Source: an uncultured Bacteroidales bacterium
Lineage (GTDB): Bacteria > Bacteroidota > Bacteroidia > Bacteroidales > UBA932
DNA: 64,000 nt
Assembly: GCA_905234475.1 (NCBI GenBank)
Contig: CAJOHX010000005.1
Location: 1 to 64,000, forward strand
Direction: 5' to 3'
A program made the position numbers and the translations under genes. Numbering within the stretch: position 1 is the first letter of the stretch; each line of letters starts with the position of its first letter. Under the pieces are notes generated by a model. The model did not search any database, was not told the DNA's origin, and was given only the letters and a program-made list of their open reading frames with translations. Positions 51,449-59,055 of this stretch are shown in pieces.

Positions 51449-52129
51449 ATGGATATCGAACATTTCTACATAGACGAAGGTCAGGGCGAGCCGCTGATCC
51501 TGCTGCACGGCAACAGCGAGAACTGCGACTATTTCGCGGGGCAGATCACGGAGTTCGCCCGGCATTTCCACGTATATGCCCTGGATACCCGGGGGCACGG
51601 GCGGACGCCGCGGGGTACTGCGCCATTCACCATACGCCAGTTTGCCGACGATTTGCTGGGCTTTATGGACGCGCATGGCATTGCCAAAGCGCATATCCTG
51701 GGATTCTCGGACGGCGGCAACATCGCGATGATCTTCGCGATAAAGCACCCGGAGCGGGTGGACCGGCTGATTCTCGACGGCGCCAACCTGGATACGAAAG
51801 GCGTGAAGCGCTCCGTCCAGTTCCAGATCGAGCTGGGCTACCGCTTCGCGAAATTGTTTGCCGCGAAAAGCGAATCGGCCCGGAAGAATACGGAGATGCT
51901 CGGACTGATGGTCAACGACCCGAACGTTCGGCCGGAGGAGCTCTCGCAGATTCAGGCCAGGACGCTGGTCATTGCCGGTACCAAAGACATGATCAAGGAA
52001 GAACACACCCGGCTGATTGCCTCATCGATTCCTGACTCGCAGCTTGTCTTCATTGAAGGCGACCACTTCATCGCAAACAAATGCGCGGAACCCTTCAACC
52101 GGGCCGTGCTGGAATTCCTTCAATCCTGA
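51449..52129 (+). CDS. Alpha/beta-fold hydrolase
   Basis: 226 residues, cytoplasmic. Oxyanion motif LLHGNSENCDYF, nucleophile elbow LGFSDGGN with Ser87, acid Asp ~179 in VIAGTKDMI and His ~205 in EGDHFIANKCAEPFN, so the triad is complete. The GFSDGG elbow groups it with small esterase/2-hydroxymuconate-hydrolase-like proteins. The track uses a GTG one codon earlier; ATG was preferred. Shares the palindromic control region with the divergent dehydrogenase, so both may respond to one signal. The nitroreductase gene follows with its own promoter. Confidence 0.84.
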   Translation: MDIEHFYIDEGQGEPLILLHGNSENCDYFAGQITEFARHFHVYALDTRGHGRTPRGTAPFTIRQFADDLLGFMDAHGIAKAHILGFSDGGNIAMIFAIKHPERVDRLILDGANLDTKGVKRSVQFQIELGYRFAKLFAAKSESARKNTEMLGLMVNDPNVRPEELSQIQARTLVIAGTKDMIKEEHTRLIASSIPDSQLVFIEGDHFIANKCAEPFNRAVLEFLQS

Positions 52130-52150
52130 CGGCAGACTCGTTAATAATCG

Positions 52151-52158
52151 TATATTTG
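52151..52158 (+). promoter_or_regulatory. -7 element TATATTTG for the nitroreductase gene
   Basis: Perfect TAnnTTTG 33 nt before the signal-peptide ATG. It shows that the track's upstream methionines are not used. Confidence 0.65.
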
Positions 52159-52191
52159 CATCTGGAACATAGCGAATTAATGATATATTTT

Positions 52192-52818
52192 ATGAAAAAA
52201 AAAGCCCTATTGACCGCCCTGGTGGCGGCAGCGCTCCTGTGTGGCTGCAAGGCCCAGGACAGCGCTCCTTCGGCCCTGGATGTCATCATGACCAGGACCA
52301 GTATCCGCAGTTTCACCGGCGAGGCCGTGTCGAAGGCCCAGCTGGAGACCATCCTCAAGGCCGGTATGGCCGCCCCGACCGCGATGAACGGCCAGCCCTG
52401 GCGTTTCGTGGTCGTGACCGACAAGGACAAGATGGCTTCGGTATTCGGAGCCGGTCCGCGCAGCGAAATGTTCACGACCGCCGGTGCCGTCATCGTCGTC
52501 TGCGGGCAGACCACTTCGATGGGACGCCCGTTCGGCGCGCAGCCGGATGCGCCCGAGCAGGAGATGCCCAACATGTTCTGGTATGAGGACTGCTCCGCTG
52601 CCGCGGAGAACATCCTCCTGGCGGTCAAGGCCCTCGGCCTGGGCGCCGTCTGGACCGCCGGATACCCGGCTGAGGAACGGATCGCCCCCATCGCCGCCGC
52701 GCTGGGGCTGCCTGCCAACATCAAGCCGCTCTGCATCATTCCGGTCGGCGTCCCGGCCGAAGACCCGGCTCCGAAGGACAAATGGAAGCCCGAGTACATC
52801 CACTGGGAGCAGTGGTAG
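52192..52818 (+). CDS. Nitroreductase-family lipoprotein
   Basis: 208 residues. Signal MKKKALLTALVAAALLCGC with lipobox Cys, then an FMN-dependent nitroreductase fold: TRTSIRSFTGEAVSKAQLETILKAGMAAPTAMNGQPWRFVVVTD (phosphate-binding Arg/Ser and the APTAMNGQPW segment), EDCSAAAENILLAVKALGLGAVWTAGYP, PLCIIPVG. The family reduces nitro groups, quinones or flavins with NAD(P)H; export as a lipoprotein is less usual, though seen in Bacteroidales, and raises the question of its electron donor outside the cytoplasm. A bidirectional terminator follows. Confidence 0.87.
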   Translation: MKKKALLTALVAAALLCGCKAQDSAPSALDVIMTRTSIRSFTGEAVSKAQLETILKAGMAAPTAMNGQPWRFVVVTDKDKMASVFGAGPRSEMFTTAGAVIVVCGQTTSMGRPFGAQPDAPEQEMPNMFWYEDCSAAAENILLAVKALGLGAVWTAGYPAEERIAPIAAALGLPANIKPLCIIPVGVPAEDPAPKDKWKPEYIHWEQW

Positions 52819-52836
52819 GAGACTGGCGACAGATGA

Positions 52837-52868
52837 AGAAAGGGAGGCCTTTGCGGGCCTCCCTTTCT
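52837..52868. terminator. Bidirectional terminator between nitroreductase and higA
   Basis: AGAAAGGGAGGCC and GGCCTCCCTTTCT make a perfect 13-bp stem around a 6-nt loop, with A-rich and T-rich flanks on either side. It serves both convergent genes. Confidence 0.85.
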
Positions 52869-52883
52869 AATTATTGGGACAGG

Positions 52884-53249
52884 TTAATTGCTTAGGATGA
52901 TTGCGGGGGAGATGTTGAGCTTCTGATAGATCTTCTTGGCAGTCTTCAGGGTCGGCTCTGCTCGTCCCATGAAATAATCGTTAACCCGGGAAGGGCTGAC
53001 TTCGAGCAGTTTGGCGAGGTCCTTCTGGCTGAGCCCCAGCTCGTGCATCCTGAGCTTGAGGACTTCCCTGAGGCTCGGCTCGCCGATGTCGAAGACTTCT
53101 TCGGAGTAGTCGGCGACAAGGTTCGACAGCAGCTCAAGTTCGATGCTTGCCGGGTCGTTCCGGGGAGTCGTGTCGTTGACAAAGGGTAGAAGCTGCTCTA
53201 CCCTTTGTATGGCCCATTCATACTGCTCCCTGGTAGTGATCCGGGTCAT
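52884..53249 (-). CDS. HigA-type antitoxin / helix-turn-helix regulator
   Basis: 121 residues. An N-terminal helical part (ITTREQYEWAIQRVEQLLPFVNDTTPRNDPASIELELLSNLVADYSE) typical of the longer HigA antitoxins, then an XRE helix-turn-helix (~65-105; LKLRMHELGLSQKDLAKLLEVSPSRVNDYFMGRAEPTLKTAKKIYQKL). In the family it neutralises the HigB mRNA interferase and represses its own promoter. Here it is third in the operon, its ATG overlapping the stop of an exported-protein gene (ATGA) instead of directly following the toxin gene. Confidence 0.85.
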   Translation of the reverse strand: MTRITTREQYEWAIQRVEQLLPFVNDTTPRNDPASIELELLSNLVADYSEEVFDIGEPSLREVLKLRMHELGLSQKDLAKLLEVSPSRVNDYFMGRAEPTLKTAKKIYQKLNISPAIILSN

Positions 53250-53644
53250 TCTATTTCCATCCGTTTCGCCAGGTAGACTTCTCCGAGCTCATTCCATTTG
53301 GCGTTGGAGCGGGCGGCGTAGAAACGCTTGCCGTCGAGCTTGTTGACCAGGAAGTTCTCCTCGGTCTTGAGGGAGTCGGGGACGTGGCAGTAAGCGAAGA
53401 TGAAGTTCTCGAGCAGCGCGGCGCGCAGCTCGGGATAGTCCTCGATGGCCTTCGTGCAGGCCGCGAGGTCGGCGGCCATATTGAGCTGGTCGTAGCCGGA
53501 GGAGATCTCCACAAGCTGCTTGAAGGTGTCTTCTGCAAGCTGTTCGCGCCCGGGGGCGTAGCGTGCGTTACATCTGTCCTGTGCAAAGGCGGCTCCGGCG
53601 AGGAGAACAAGGGAAACGAAGAGGGTGATGGATTTTTTAAGCAT
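53246..53644 (-). CDS. Small exported protein inserted between HigB and HigA
   Basis: 132 residues with a strong type I signal peptide (MLKKSITLFVSLVLLAGAAFAQ). The mature part is predominantly alpha-helical with three cysteines (DRCNARY, LAACTKAI, FAYCHVPD) and no domain I recognise. It starts 25 nt after the toxin-like gene and overlaps the antitoxin gene by 4 nt, so translation of the antitoxin is coupled to it. A secreted protein has no obvious place in a type II toxin-antitoxin operon; either the operon captured it or it forms a third component. Confidence 0.7.
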   Translation of the reverse strand: MLKKSITLFVSLVLLAGAAFAQDRCNARYAPGREQLAEDTFKQLVEISSGYDQLNMAADLAACTKAIEDYPELRAALLENFIFAYCHVPDSLKTEENFLVNKLDGKRFYAARSNAKWNELGEVYLAKRMEIE

Positions 53645-53669
53645 GGCTGTAGTTATTTATGGATTAGTA

Positions 53670-53936
53670 TTATGCAGGTGTGGCGGCCAGAGACCGGATG
53701 TTGATGAGTTGGATGGTGAAATTGACGACGACGACGAGCTGATGGCGGTTGCCGAGTATGCCGAAAGCGTACTGCTGGTCCCCCATGCAGCTGACGTCCG
53801 CGAAGCTGCCTTTCATGTCTGCGAAACACGTCCACTGGCTCTTTTTGACGACGGCAGCCCACTCCTGGAGGGCCGTTTTGGTCTCCGGGTGCTCGCCGAT
53901 GTACTCCTTAAGAGGCTGTTCCGTGAAGATTCGCAT
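53670..53936 (-). CDS. HigB-like toxin with altered C-terminus
   Basis: 88 residues. The N-terminal part MRIFTEQPLKEYIGEHPETKTALQEWAAVVKKSQWTCFADMKGSFADVSCMGDQQYAFGILGNRHQLVVVVNFTIQLINIR follows the HigB mRNA-interferase family closely. After INIR the family normally continues RF(V/I)GTHxxYDK; here the frame reads SLAATPA and stops. In the -1 frame the DNA gives VSGRHT, which resembles the lost segment, so a one-base deletion is likely. The toxin may therefore be weakened or dead. TACCTTTG ends 4 nt before the ATG. Confidence 0.75.
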   Translation of the reverse strand: MRIFTEQPLKEYIGEHPETKTALQEWAAVVKKSQWTCFADMKGSFADVSCMGDQQYAFGILGNRHQLVVVVNFTIQLINIRSLAATPA

Positions 53937-53940
53937 GGCC

Positions 53941-53984
53941 CAAAGGTAAAAAGAAAATTTTGAATTACAAAAGAAAATCTTGAA
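53941..53984 (-). promoter_or_regulatory. hig promoter with duplicated 16-bp operator
   Basis: Minus-strand -7 box TACCTTTG (53941-53948) and -33 TTTG (53968-53971) with 19-bp spacing. Two direct repeats, AAAAGAAAATTTTGAA (53949-53964) and AAAAGAAAATCTTGAA (53969-53984), differ at one base and are 20 bp apart. One fills the spacer and the other covers the -33 element, as expected for autorepression by HigA. Confidence 0.6.
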
Positions 53985-54034
53985 AAATAATATTTCCTTT
54001 TGAAGAAAGTGAAAGGGGGCGGGATATAAAACAC

Positions 54035-54060
54035 ACCCCCGTCTGGTTATCGGCGGGGGT
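54035..54060. terminator. GC-rich hairpin between the hig operon and the LMW phosphatase gene
   Basis: ACCCCCG/CGGGGGT arms around a 12-nt loop, about 70 nt after the phosphatase stop on the minus strand. The remaining DNA between 53985 and 54129 holds no gene I can support. Confidence 0.55.
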
Positions 54061-54129
54061 TCGATTACAAAATGTTCGAGGTGAGGTGCGCAGCCGGCAG
54101 GCGCGTATTACCGGCTTATTGCGAAAGCA

Positions 54130-54588
54130 TCATGAAGACACTGCGACTGCCTGCAGCATCGCTTCGCAGCCTTCCAGAATGTCCTGGAAGGCTTGCTCGA
54201 AGTCGCCCGTGTACCACGGATCGGCTACGTCGCGGCCAACGCCCGTGTAGGACATCATGAGGTGGATCTTGCCCTGCGGGTCATCCGGAATGATCCGCCT
54301 GATCCACCGCAGGTTGGAGGCGTCCATGCAGATGATGCGGTCGAAGCGGTCGTAGTCGGCCCGGGTGACCTGACGGGCGCGTTTGCCGTTGTCGAAGGGT
54401 ATGCCGTGCTGGTTCAGACAGCGTTTTGCCGGCGGATAGATGGGATTGCCCGTCTCCTCCGTCGAGACTGCGGCGGATTCAATATAGTATTGCCCCTCAT
54501 GGCCTTTGGCTTTTACCAGTGCCTTGAGAATGAACTCGGCCATCGGGCTCCGGCAGATATTGCCATGGCAGACAAATAAGACCTTCAT
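54130..54588 (-). CDS. Low-molecular-weight protein tyrosine phosphatase
   Basis: 152 residues, the normal size. The P-loop VCHGNICRSPMAE has nucleophile Cys7 and Arg13; the general-acid loop is DPWYTGDF. The family dephosphorylates phosphotyrosine on proteins or, in related branches, arginine-phosphate or capsule kinases. No tyrosine kinase or capsule gene is next to it. A TAGATTTG box lies 27 nt upstream, back to back with the M16 peptidase promoter. Confidence 0.92.
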   Translation of the reverse strand: MKVLFVCHGNICRSPMAEFILKALVKAKGHEGQYYIESAAVSTEETGNPIYPPAKRCLNQHGIPFDNGKRARQVTRADYDRFDRIICMDASNLRWIRRIIPDDPQGKIHLMMSYTGVGRDVADPWYTGDFEQAFQDILEGCEAMLQAVAVSS

Positions 54589-54615
54589 TTTAAATAAATC
54601 ATGTCATCACCTCTG

Positions 54616-54642
54616 CAAATCTAACGATTATTTCTATATTTG
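54616..54642. promoter_or_regulatory. Back-to-back -7 elements for the phosphatase and M16 genes
   Basis: Minus-strand TAGATTTG (54616-54623) and plus-strand TATATTTG (54635-54642), 11 bp apart. Confidence 0.65.
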
Positions 54643-54684
54643 TCATAGGTTAGTATGCATTATCAAATCCAAACCCTATACAGT

Positions 54685-57462
54685 ATGAGAAAGACAGTCA
54701 AGTCAGTGGCAGTCGTGTGCGCCGCACTGCTGGCCCTTGCGTCCTGCAAGAGCAAGAGCGATGTCATGCACATCGACTATGAAGAGTACACCCTGGACAA
54801 TGGTCTCAAGGTGGTGCTCCACGAGGATCACAGCGATCCCATCGTCGCCCAGGCGATTGCATTCCATGTCGGCAGCGCCCGTGAGAAAGAGGGCAAGACC
54901 GGCTTTGCCCATTTCTTCGAGCACATGCTCTTCCAGCGCTCCGAGAACCTTCCGCGCAATGCGTTCTTCAACAAGATCGCCGACATGGGCGGCACCTTCA
55001 ACGGAGGCACGTCCAATGACTACACGATCTACTATGAGTGCGTCCCGCGCGACGCCCTGGAGAAGATCCTCTGGATGGAGTCCGACCGCATGGGCTTCTT
55101 CATCAACACCGTCACCCAGAGCGGCCTCGAGCGCGAGATTGACGTGATCTGCAACGAGAAGCGCCAGACCGAGGTGAACAATGCCTACGGCATGATGGAC
55201 GACGTGATGTGCAAGAATTTCTTCCCCGCGAGGCACCCCTACAGTTGGACGGTCATCGGCGAATTTGAGGACATCAAGTCGGCCACCGTCGAGGACGTGA
55301 AGGAATTCTACGCTACTTACTACGTCCCCTCCAACGCTACCCTCTGCATCGCCGGCGACTTCGACCCGAAAGAAGTCAAGGCATTGATTGAGAAATACTT
55401 CGCGGAGATCCCCAGCCACCCGGTCGAGAAGCCGGCCGTGTGGGATGTCACGCTCGACGAGACCAAGGCGCTGTACTACGAGGACCAGTTCGCCAGCATG
55501 CCGGGCGTCGAAATCGCCTGGTCGTCCGTGGCCTCCGGCCATGAGGACGAGGCGGCCCTGGATGCATTCTGCAGCCTCTTTGGCCGGGGCAAGAATTCCC
55601 CGCTCTACAAGAACATCGTCGAGAAGAATCTCGCTCCCAACGTGTCCGCATTTAACTATACCCGCGAGAGCGCCGGGCAGGTCGACATCAGCGCCACGGC
55701 CTATCCGGGCGTGGACATTGACCTGATCATGGCAGCCGTCGAGCAGGCCATGGCCGATTTCGAGGCGAACGGCGTCGACGAGGAGGAGCTCGCCACGCTC
55801 AAGGCGGAGAACGAGACTTCGGCCTACCGTCGTCTCGGCAGTGTGCTGGGCAAGGCCCAGATGCTCGCCCAGAGCAAGGAATTCTACGGCAAGGCCGACA
55901 AGTTCATCGACGAGATCGCGGACTTCAATAAGGTGACTGCCGAGGATGTGATGCGGGTTTACAACCAGTACGTCAAAGGCAAGAACTACGTCGCTGTCGT
56001 GGCCGTGCCGAAGGGCCAGGTCGCGCTCTCCATCGAAGGCAGCGTGCCTGCGAAGCTCACGATGGAGGATCAGAGCAAGCAAACGATGAAGAGTGCCGCC
56101 GGCGCCATCGTGGACGATGACTACGAGCGCACCCCGTCCAAGATTGACCGCAGCGTTGAGCCGGCATACCTGCCGAATGCACCCAAGACCAACACCCCGG
56201 CCATCTGGCGGACCACGCTTGCCAACGGCATCGATGTCGCCGGCATCACCCAGAGCGAGATCCCCATGGTCAATCTCACCATCACCATCGACGGCGGCCA
56301 GCTCCTGGATCCTGCGGGGAAGCGGGGCACGGCTTCCATCAACGCGCGGATGATGAACGAGGGCACTTCGGAGCACACCGCCGTTGAGCTGGAGCAGGCG
56401 CTCCGCAAACTCGGCGCCAGCGCACGCGTCAGCGTAGGCTCGAAAGCCACCACCGTCAACGTCAGCTCCCTGTCCAAGAACCTGCCGGAAGTCATGGAGA
56501 TCGTCTGCGAGATGATCACCAAGCCGAAATTCGACGAGGCGGCGTTCGGCCGTGCCGTGAAGAGCGAGAAATCATCCATCCAGAACGCCCTCACGAGCAT
56601 CACCTCGCTCGGCTCCCGGGCAGCGAACAGGCTCTGGCTTGGAGACTGCGTCTACACGGACTACACAACCAACGAGAGCATCGATGCGATCACGATGGAT
56701 GACATCAAGGCGTATTACGCTACGCTCACGCCGAAGAACGCCCATGTCGACCTGGCCGGTGACATCAACCTCCCGACGGTCCGGAAGGCGCTTGCCGCCC
56801 TGGAGAAATGGGACGGCGCCGAGGTCGACGTCCCTGCGGTCAAGATAGGGGAGAGCGCCGCTCCCGGCACCTATTTCATCGATTTCCCGGGATCCAAGCA
56901 GTCCTACATCTATATCGTCGGGCCCGGTATGCTCGTCAGCAACCCGGATTACTACAAGCTTGACGTCCTCAACGAGAAGCTCGGTGCTGGCTCTGCCGGG
57001 CGCCTGTTCGAGGTGCTCCGTCTCCAGCGAGGCTATACCTATGGCGCCAGCTCGGCGTTCCTTGCCAGCCCCGAATACGGCTATTTCCGCGCTGCATCCA
57101 GCGTCCAGGGCAGCTCCACCAAGGAGTCCGTGGCCCTGTTCAAGGAGATCATCGACCACTTCGGCGACGACTATTCCCAGGAGAAACTTGACGGTGTGAA
57201 GGATGCCATGCTCCGCTCGAATGCTTCGGCCTTCGAGACGACCTCCAGCCTGGTAAACCTCCTCTCGAGAATCCGCAACTACAACCTTCCTGACGACTAT
57301 GTCGCCCGCGAGGAGGCTGTCGTGAACGGAATGACCCTCTCGGACATCAAGGCCCTGGCGGAGGACTATCTGGACACCGACGACATGATCATCGTGGTCG
57401 TCGGCGATGCGGCCACCCAGTTCAAGAACGTCCCGGGCGCCAAACTCATCCAGGCGATCTAA
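54685..57462 (+). CDS. M16-family (insulinase-like) metallopeptidase lipoprotein
   Basis: About 925 residues: lipoprotein signal (AVVCAALLALASC), then two M16 halves. The first keeps the inverted zinc motif H76FFEH80 in GFAHFFEHMLFQRSENLP and the distal Glu in DVICNEKRQ; the second half (~510-925) has lost it, as in other two-domain M16 proteins where only one half is catalytic. R/Y substrate-binding elements near the end (GSAGRLFEVLRLQRGYTYGASSAF) are present. Probably a periplasmic peptidase that degrades signal peptides or oligopeptides. The start is the signal-peptide methionine, 42 nt after the -7 box. Stop overlaps the convergent phosphatase stop. Confidence 0.9.
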   Translation: MRKTVKSVAVVCAALLALASCKSKSDVMHIDYEEYTLDNGLKVVLHEDHSDPIVAQAIAFHVGSAREKEGKTGFAHFFEHMLFQRSENLPRNAFFNKIADMGGTFNGGTSNDYTIYYECVPRDALEKILWMESDRMGFFINTVTQSGLEREIDVICNEKRQTEVNNAYGMMDDVMCKNFFPARHPYSWTVIGEFEDIKSATVEDVKEFYATYYVPSNATLCIAGDFDPKEVKALIEKYFAEIPSHPVEKPAVWDVTLDETKALYYEDQFASMPGVEIAWSSVASGHEDEAALDAFCSLFGRGKNSPLYKNIVEKNLAPNVSAFNYTRESAGQVDISATAYPGVDIDLIMAAVEQAMADFEANGVDEEELATLKAENETSAYRRLGSVLGKAQMLAQSKEFYGKADKFIDEIADFNKVTAEDVMRVYNQYVKGKNYVAVVAVPKGQVALSIEGSVPAKLTMEDQSKQTMKSAAGAIVDDDYERTPSKIDRSVEPAYLPNAPKTNTPAIWRTTLANGIDVAGITQSEIPMVNLTITIDGGQLLDPAGKRGTASINARMMNEGTSEHTAVELEQALRKLGASARVSVGSKATTVNVSSLSKNLPEVMEIVCEMITKPKFDEAAFGRAVKSEKSSIQNALTSITSLGSRAANRLWLGDCVYTDYTTNESIDAITMDDIKAYYATLTPKNAHVDLAGDINLPTVRKALAALEKWDGAEVDVPAVKIGESAAPGTYFIDFPGSKQSYIYIVGPGMLVSNPDYYKLDVLNEKLGAGSAGRLFEVLRLQRGYTYGASSAFLASPEYGYFRAASSVQGSSTKESVALFKEIIDHFGDDYSQEKLDGVKDAMLRSNASAFETTSSLVNLLSRIRNYNLPDDYVAREEAVVNGMTLSDIKALAEDYLDTDDMIIVVVGDAATQFKNVPGAKLIQAI

Positions 57463-58565
57463 TCCTTTACGATCAGATATTCGCGCAGACGGTCGATCTC
57501 CTCGTACGAGAGGGGGTCGACCGTTTCGGAATGGCGGGTGGTGGCCCAGTTCAGCACCAGTTCATTGATGCTGGACACTTCCGGGTAGCCGAACCGTCTC
57601 AGGTAGGTGACCAGTTCGTAGAGGATGTGGGTTTCCTTTTCCGTGGCGCGGTAGTTCCGCAGGCGCGTGTTGGTCCGGGCCAGGGTCGTCAGTTCGTAGT
57701 CCTTGGACAGGTCGCTTTCCGACACGCCCAGCAGGGCCTCGATCAGGAAGGCGAGCGTGCCCGTTCGGTCCGCGCCGCCGGCGCAATGGAAGTAGACGGC
57801 CTTGCCTTCGCCCAGCCAGCCGACGATGGCGCGGATGGCCTGCTGGTAGAGTTCCTGGGTGTTGCCGGTGCCCCGGCCCATGTTCTTCTCCACCGGGAGC
57901 TTGAGGTATTCGGCTTTCTCGATGACGGGGCCGTAGTGGGCTTCGCTGGCCTTGATGCCGCGCAGGTCCAGGTCCACGCCGATGTGCAGCTGGTTGGAGA
58001 AGATGTCTTTCGCACCCTCGGTCATCCGGGAGGAGGAGAGCTGGGCGCCCCGGTAGAGCTTGCCGTAGGCGATATGCCCGCCGTCGGCCTGCCAGCCGCC
58101 CAGGTCGCGGACGTTCTCGACGATGCCGTTGATCCATCGCAGCGGGCCCACGGGCCGGACGCAGCCGGTCTTCAGGACCACGCCCTCCCGGCCGAGCACC
58201 TTGTAGTAATAGTCAACGCCCGGGATCAGATTGTAGATCTCCGCCGGCGATGCCGACCCGGGCAGGTCGATAATCTCCTTGAAATTGGGGGTAGTAGACA
58301 GGACAATCCGGGCTGCCGGAGCGCCCGTCCAGGCGATCGTCACCGGGAGCGGCTTGTCGTTGGCGCCGTACTGCTCCCTGTAGTCCTTGACAAAAGACAG
58401 GGTATAGGCCGTGTCGCGCGTATAGTCCACTTCCTCCAGGAACTTCCGTGTCCCGGGATTCTCGATGTCACATTCCTCCACGGCCGCCCGCTTCAGCGAG
58501 GCAGCCGGTCCGCAGGAGACGGCGATGGCGGCAAGGACCGCAATAATCAGAACCCTTTTTTTCAT
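57459..58565 (-). CDS. Tyrosine/serine protein phosphatase lipoprotein (Y_phosphatase3 type)
   Basis: 368 residues. Lipoprotein signal (IIAVLAAIAVSC), an N-terminal beta-sandwich-like domain (~30-135; PLPVTIAWTGAPAARIVLS, YNLIPGVDYYYKVLGREG), then the phosphatase domain with NVRDLGGWQADGGHIAYGKLYRGAQL and P-loop VYFHCAGGADRTGTLAFLIEALLG (Cys ~260). The family (PF13350) includes phosphotyrosine and phosphoinositide phosphatases such as LipA/MptpB. As an exported lipoprotein its substrate must be periplasmic or extracellular. Separated from the GNAT gene by 1 nt, hence co-expressed. Confidence 0.87.
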   Translation of the reverse strand: MKKRVLIIAVLAAIAVSCGPAASLKRAAVEECDIENPGTRKFLEEVDYTRDTAYTLSFVKDYREQYGANDKPLPVTIAWTGAPAARIVLSTTPNFKEIIDLPGSASPAEIYNLIPGVDYYYKVLGREGVVLKTGCVRPVGPLRWINGIVENVRDLGGWQADGGHIAYGKLYRGAQLSSSRMTEGAKDIFSNQLHIGVDLDLRGIKASEAHYGPVIEKAEYLKLPVEKNMGRGTGNTQELYQQAIRAIVGWLGEGKAVYFHCAGGADRTGTLAFLIEALLGVSESDLSKDYELTTLARTNTRLRNYRATEKETHILYELVTYLRRFGYPEVSSINELVLNWATTRHSETVDPLSYEEIDRLREYLIVKD

Positions 58566-58566
58566 A

Positions 58567-59055
58567 TTACATATTCATTGGAAGCAGGTAGTAAACGCTT
58601 TCTGCGTCGCGGTAGAATTCGCGGGCGCCCCAGCGCTGCCAGTATTGATGCGTCTTCAGCCGGTGAAGCACGGGGATGAAGACGAAGTCGTAGCAGGCCT
58701 TCAATTCGGGCAGGATGGATGCCAGCATGTCGTAGTTGAGCCGCGTGCCGCGCCAGTCCTCCCGCACGATAAAGGAGAAGACGGCGGTGTAGCGCAGCGA
58801 ATTGAGCCTCCCGAGCAGCTCCGGGGCGTCGCGGCGGATCTGATCCGTCTCTTCTTCAATGCGGTAGTCGCTCATGTTGAGCAGCCCGATCACCTCGCCA
58901 GTCTCGTCCAAAGCCTTGACGCTCAGCGGCCAGTTGAAATGCAGGTCGCGCACCCATCCTTCGACTTCGGTGCGGTCGAAGCCATACTGGCGCGTGATCC
59001 ATTCCACGGTGAGCGGCGCGTCGGCGGGGGACATCCTATGCAATGTGTACGACAT
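58567..59055 (-). CDS. GNAT-family N-acetyltransferase-like protein
   Basis: 162 residues with GNAT-type strands and helices: FSFIVREDWRGTRLNYDMLASILPELKACYDFVFIPVL, where VREDWRGTRL stands where the acetyl-CoA-binding Q/RxxGxG/A loop is expected (one Gly retained only), and a C-terminal YWQRWGAREFYRD. The acetyl-CoA loop is atypical, so acyl transfer is plausible but not certain. Overlaps the DUF2156 gene by 20 nt upstream and the phosphatase by 1-nt spacing downstream. Confidence 0.7.
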   Translation of the reverse strand: MSYTLHRMSPADAPLTVEWITRQYGFDRTEVEGWVRDLHFNWPLSVKALDETGEVIGLLNMSDYRIEEETDQIRRDAPELLGRLNSLRYTAVFSFIVREDWRGTRLNYDMLASILPELKACYDFVFIPVLHRLKTHQYWQRWGAREFYRDAESVYYLLPMNM

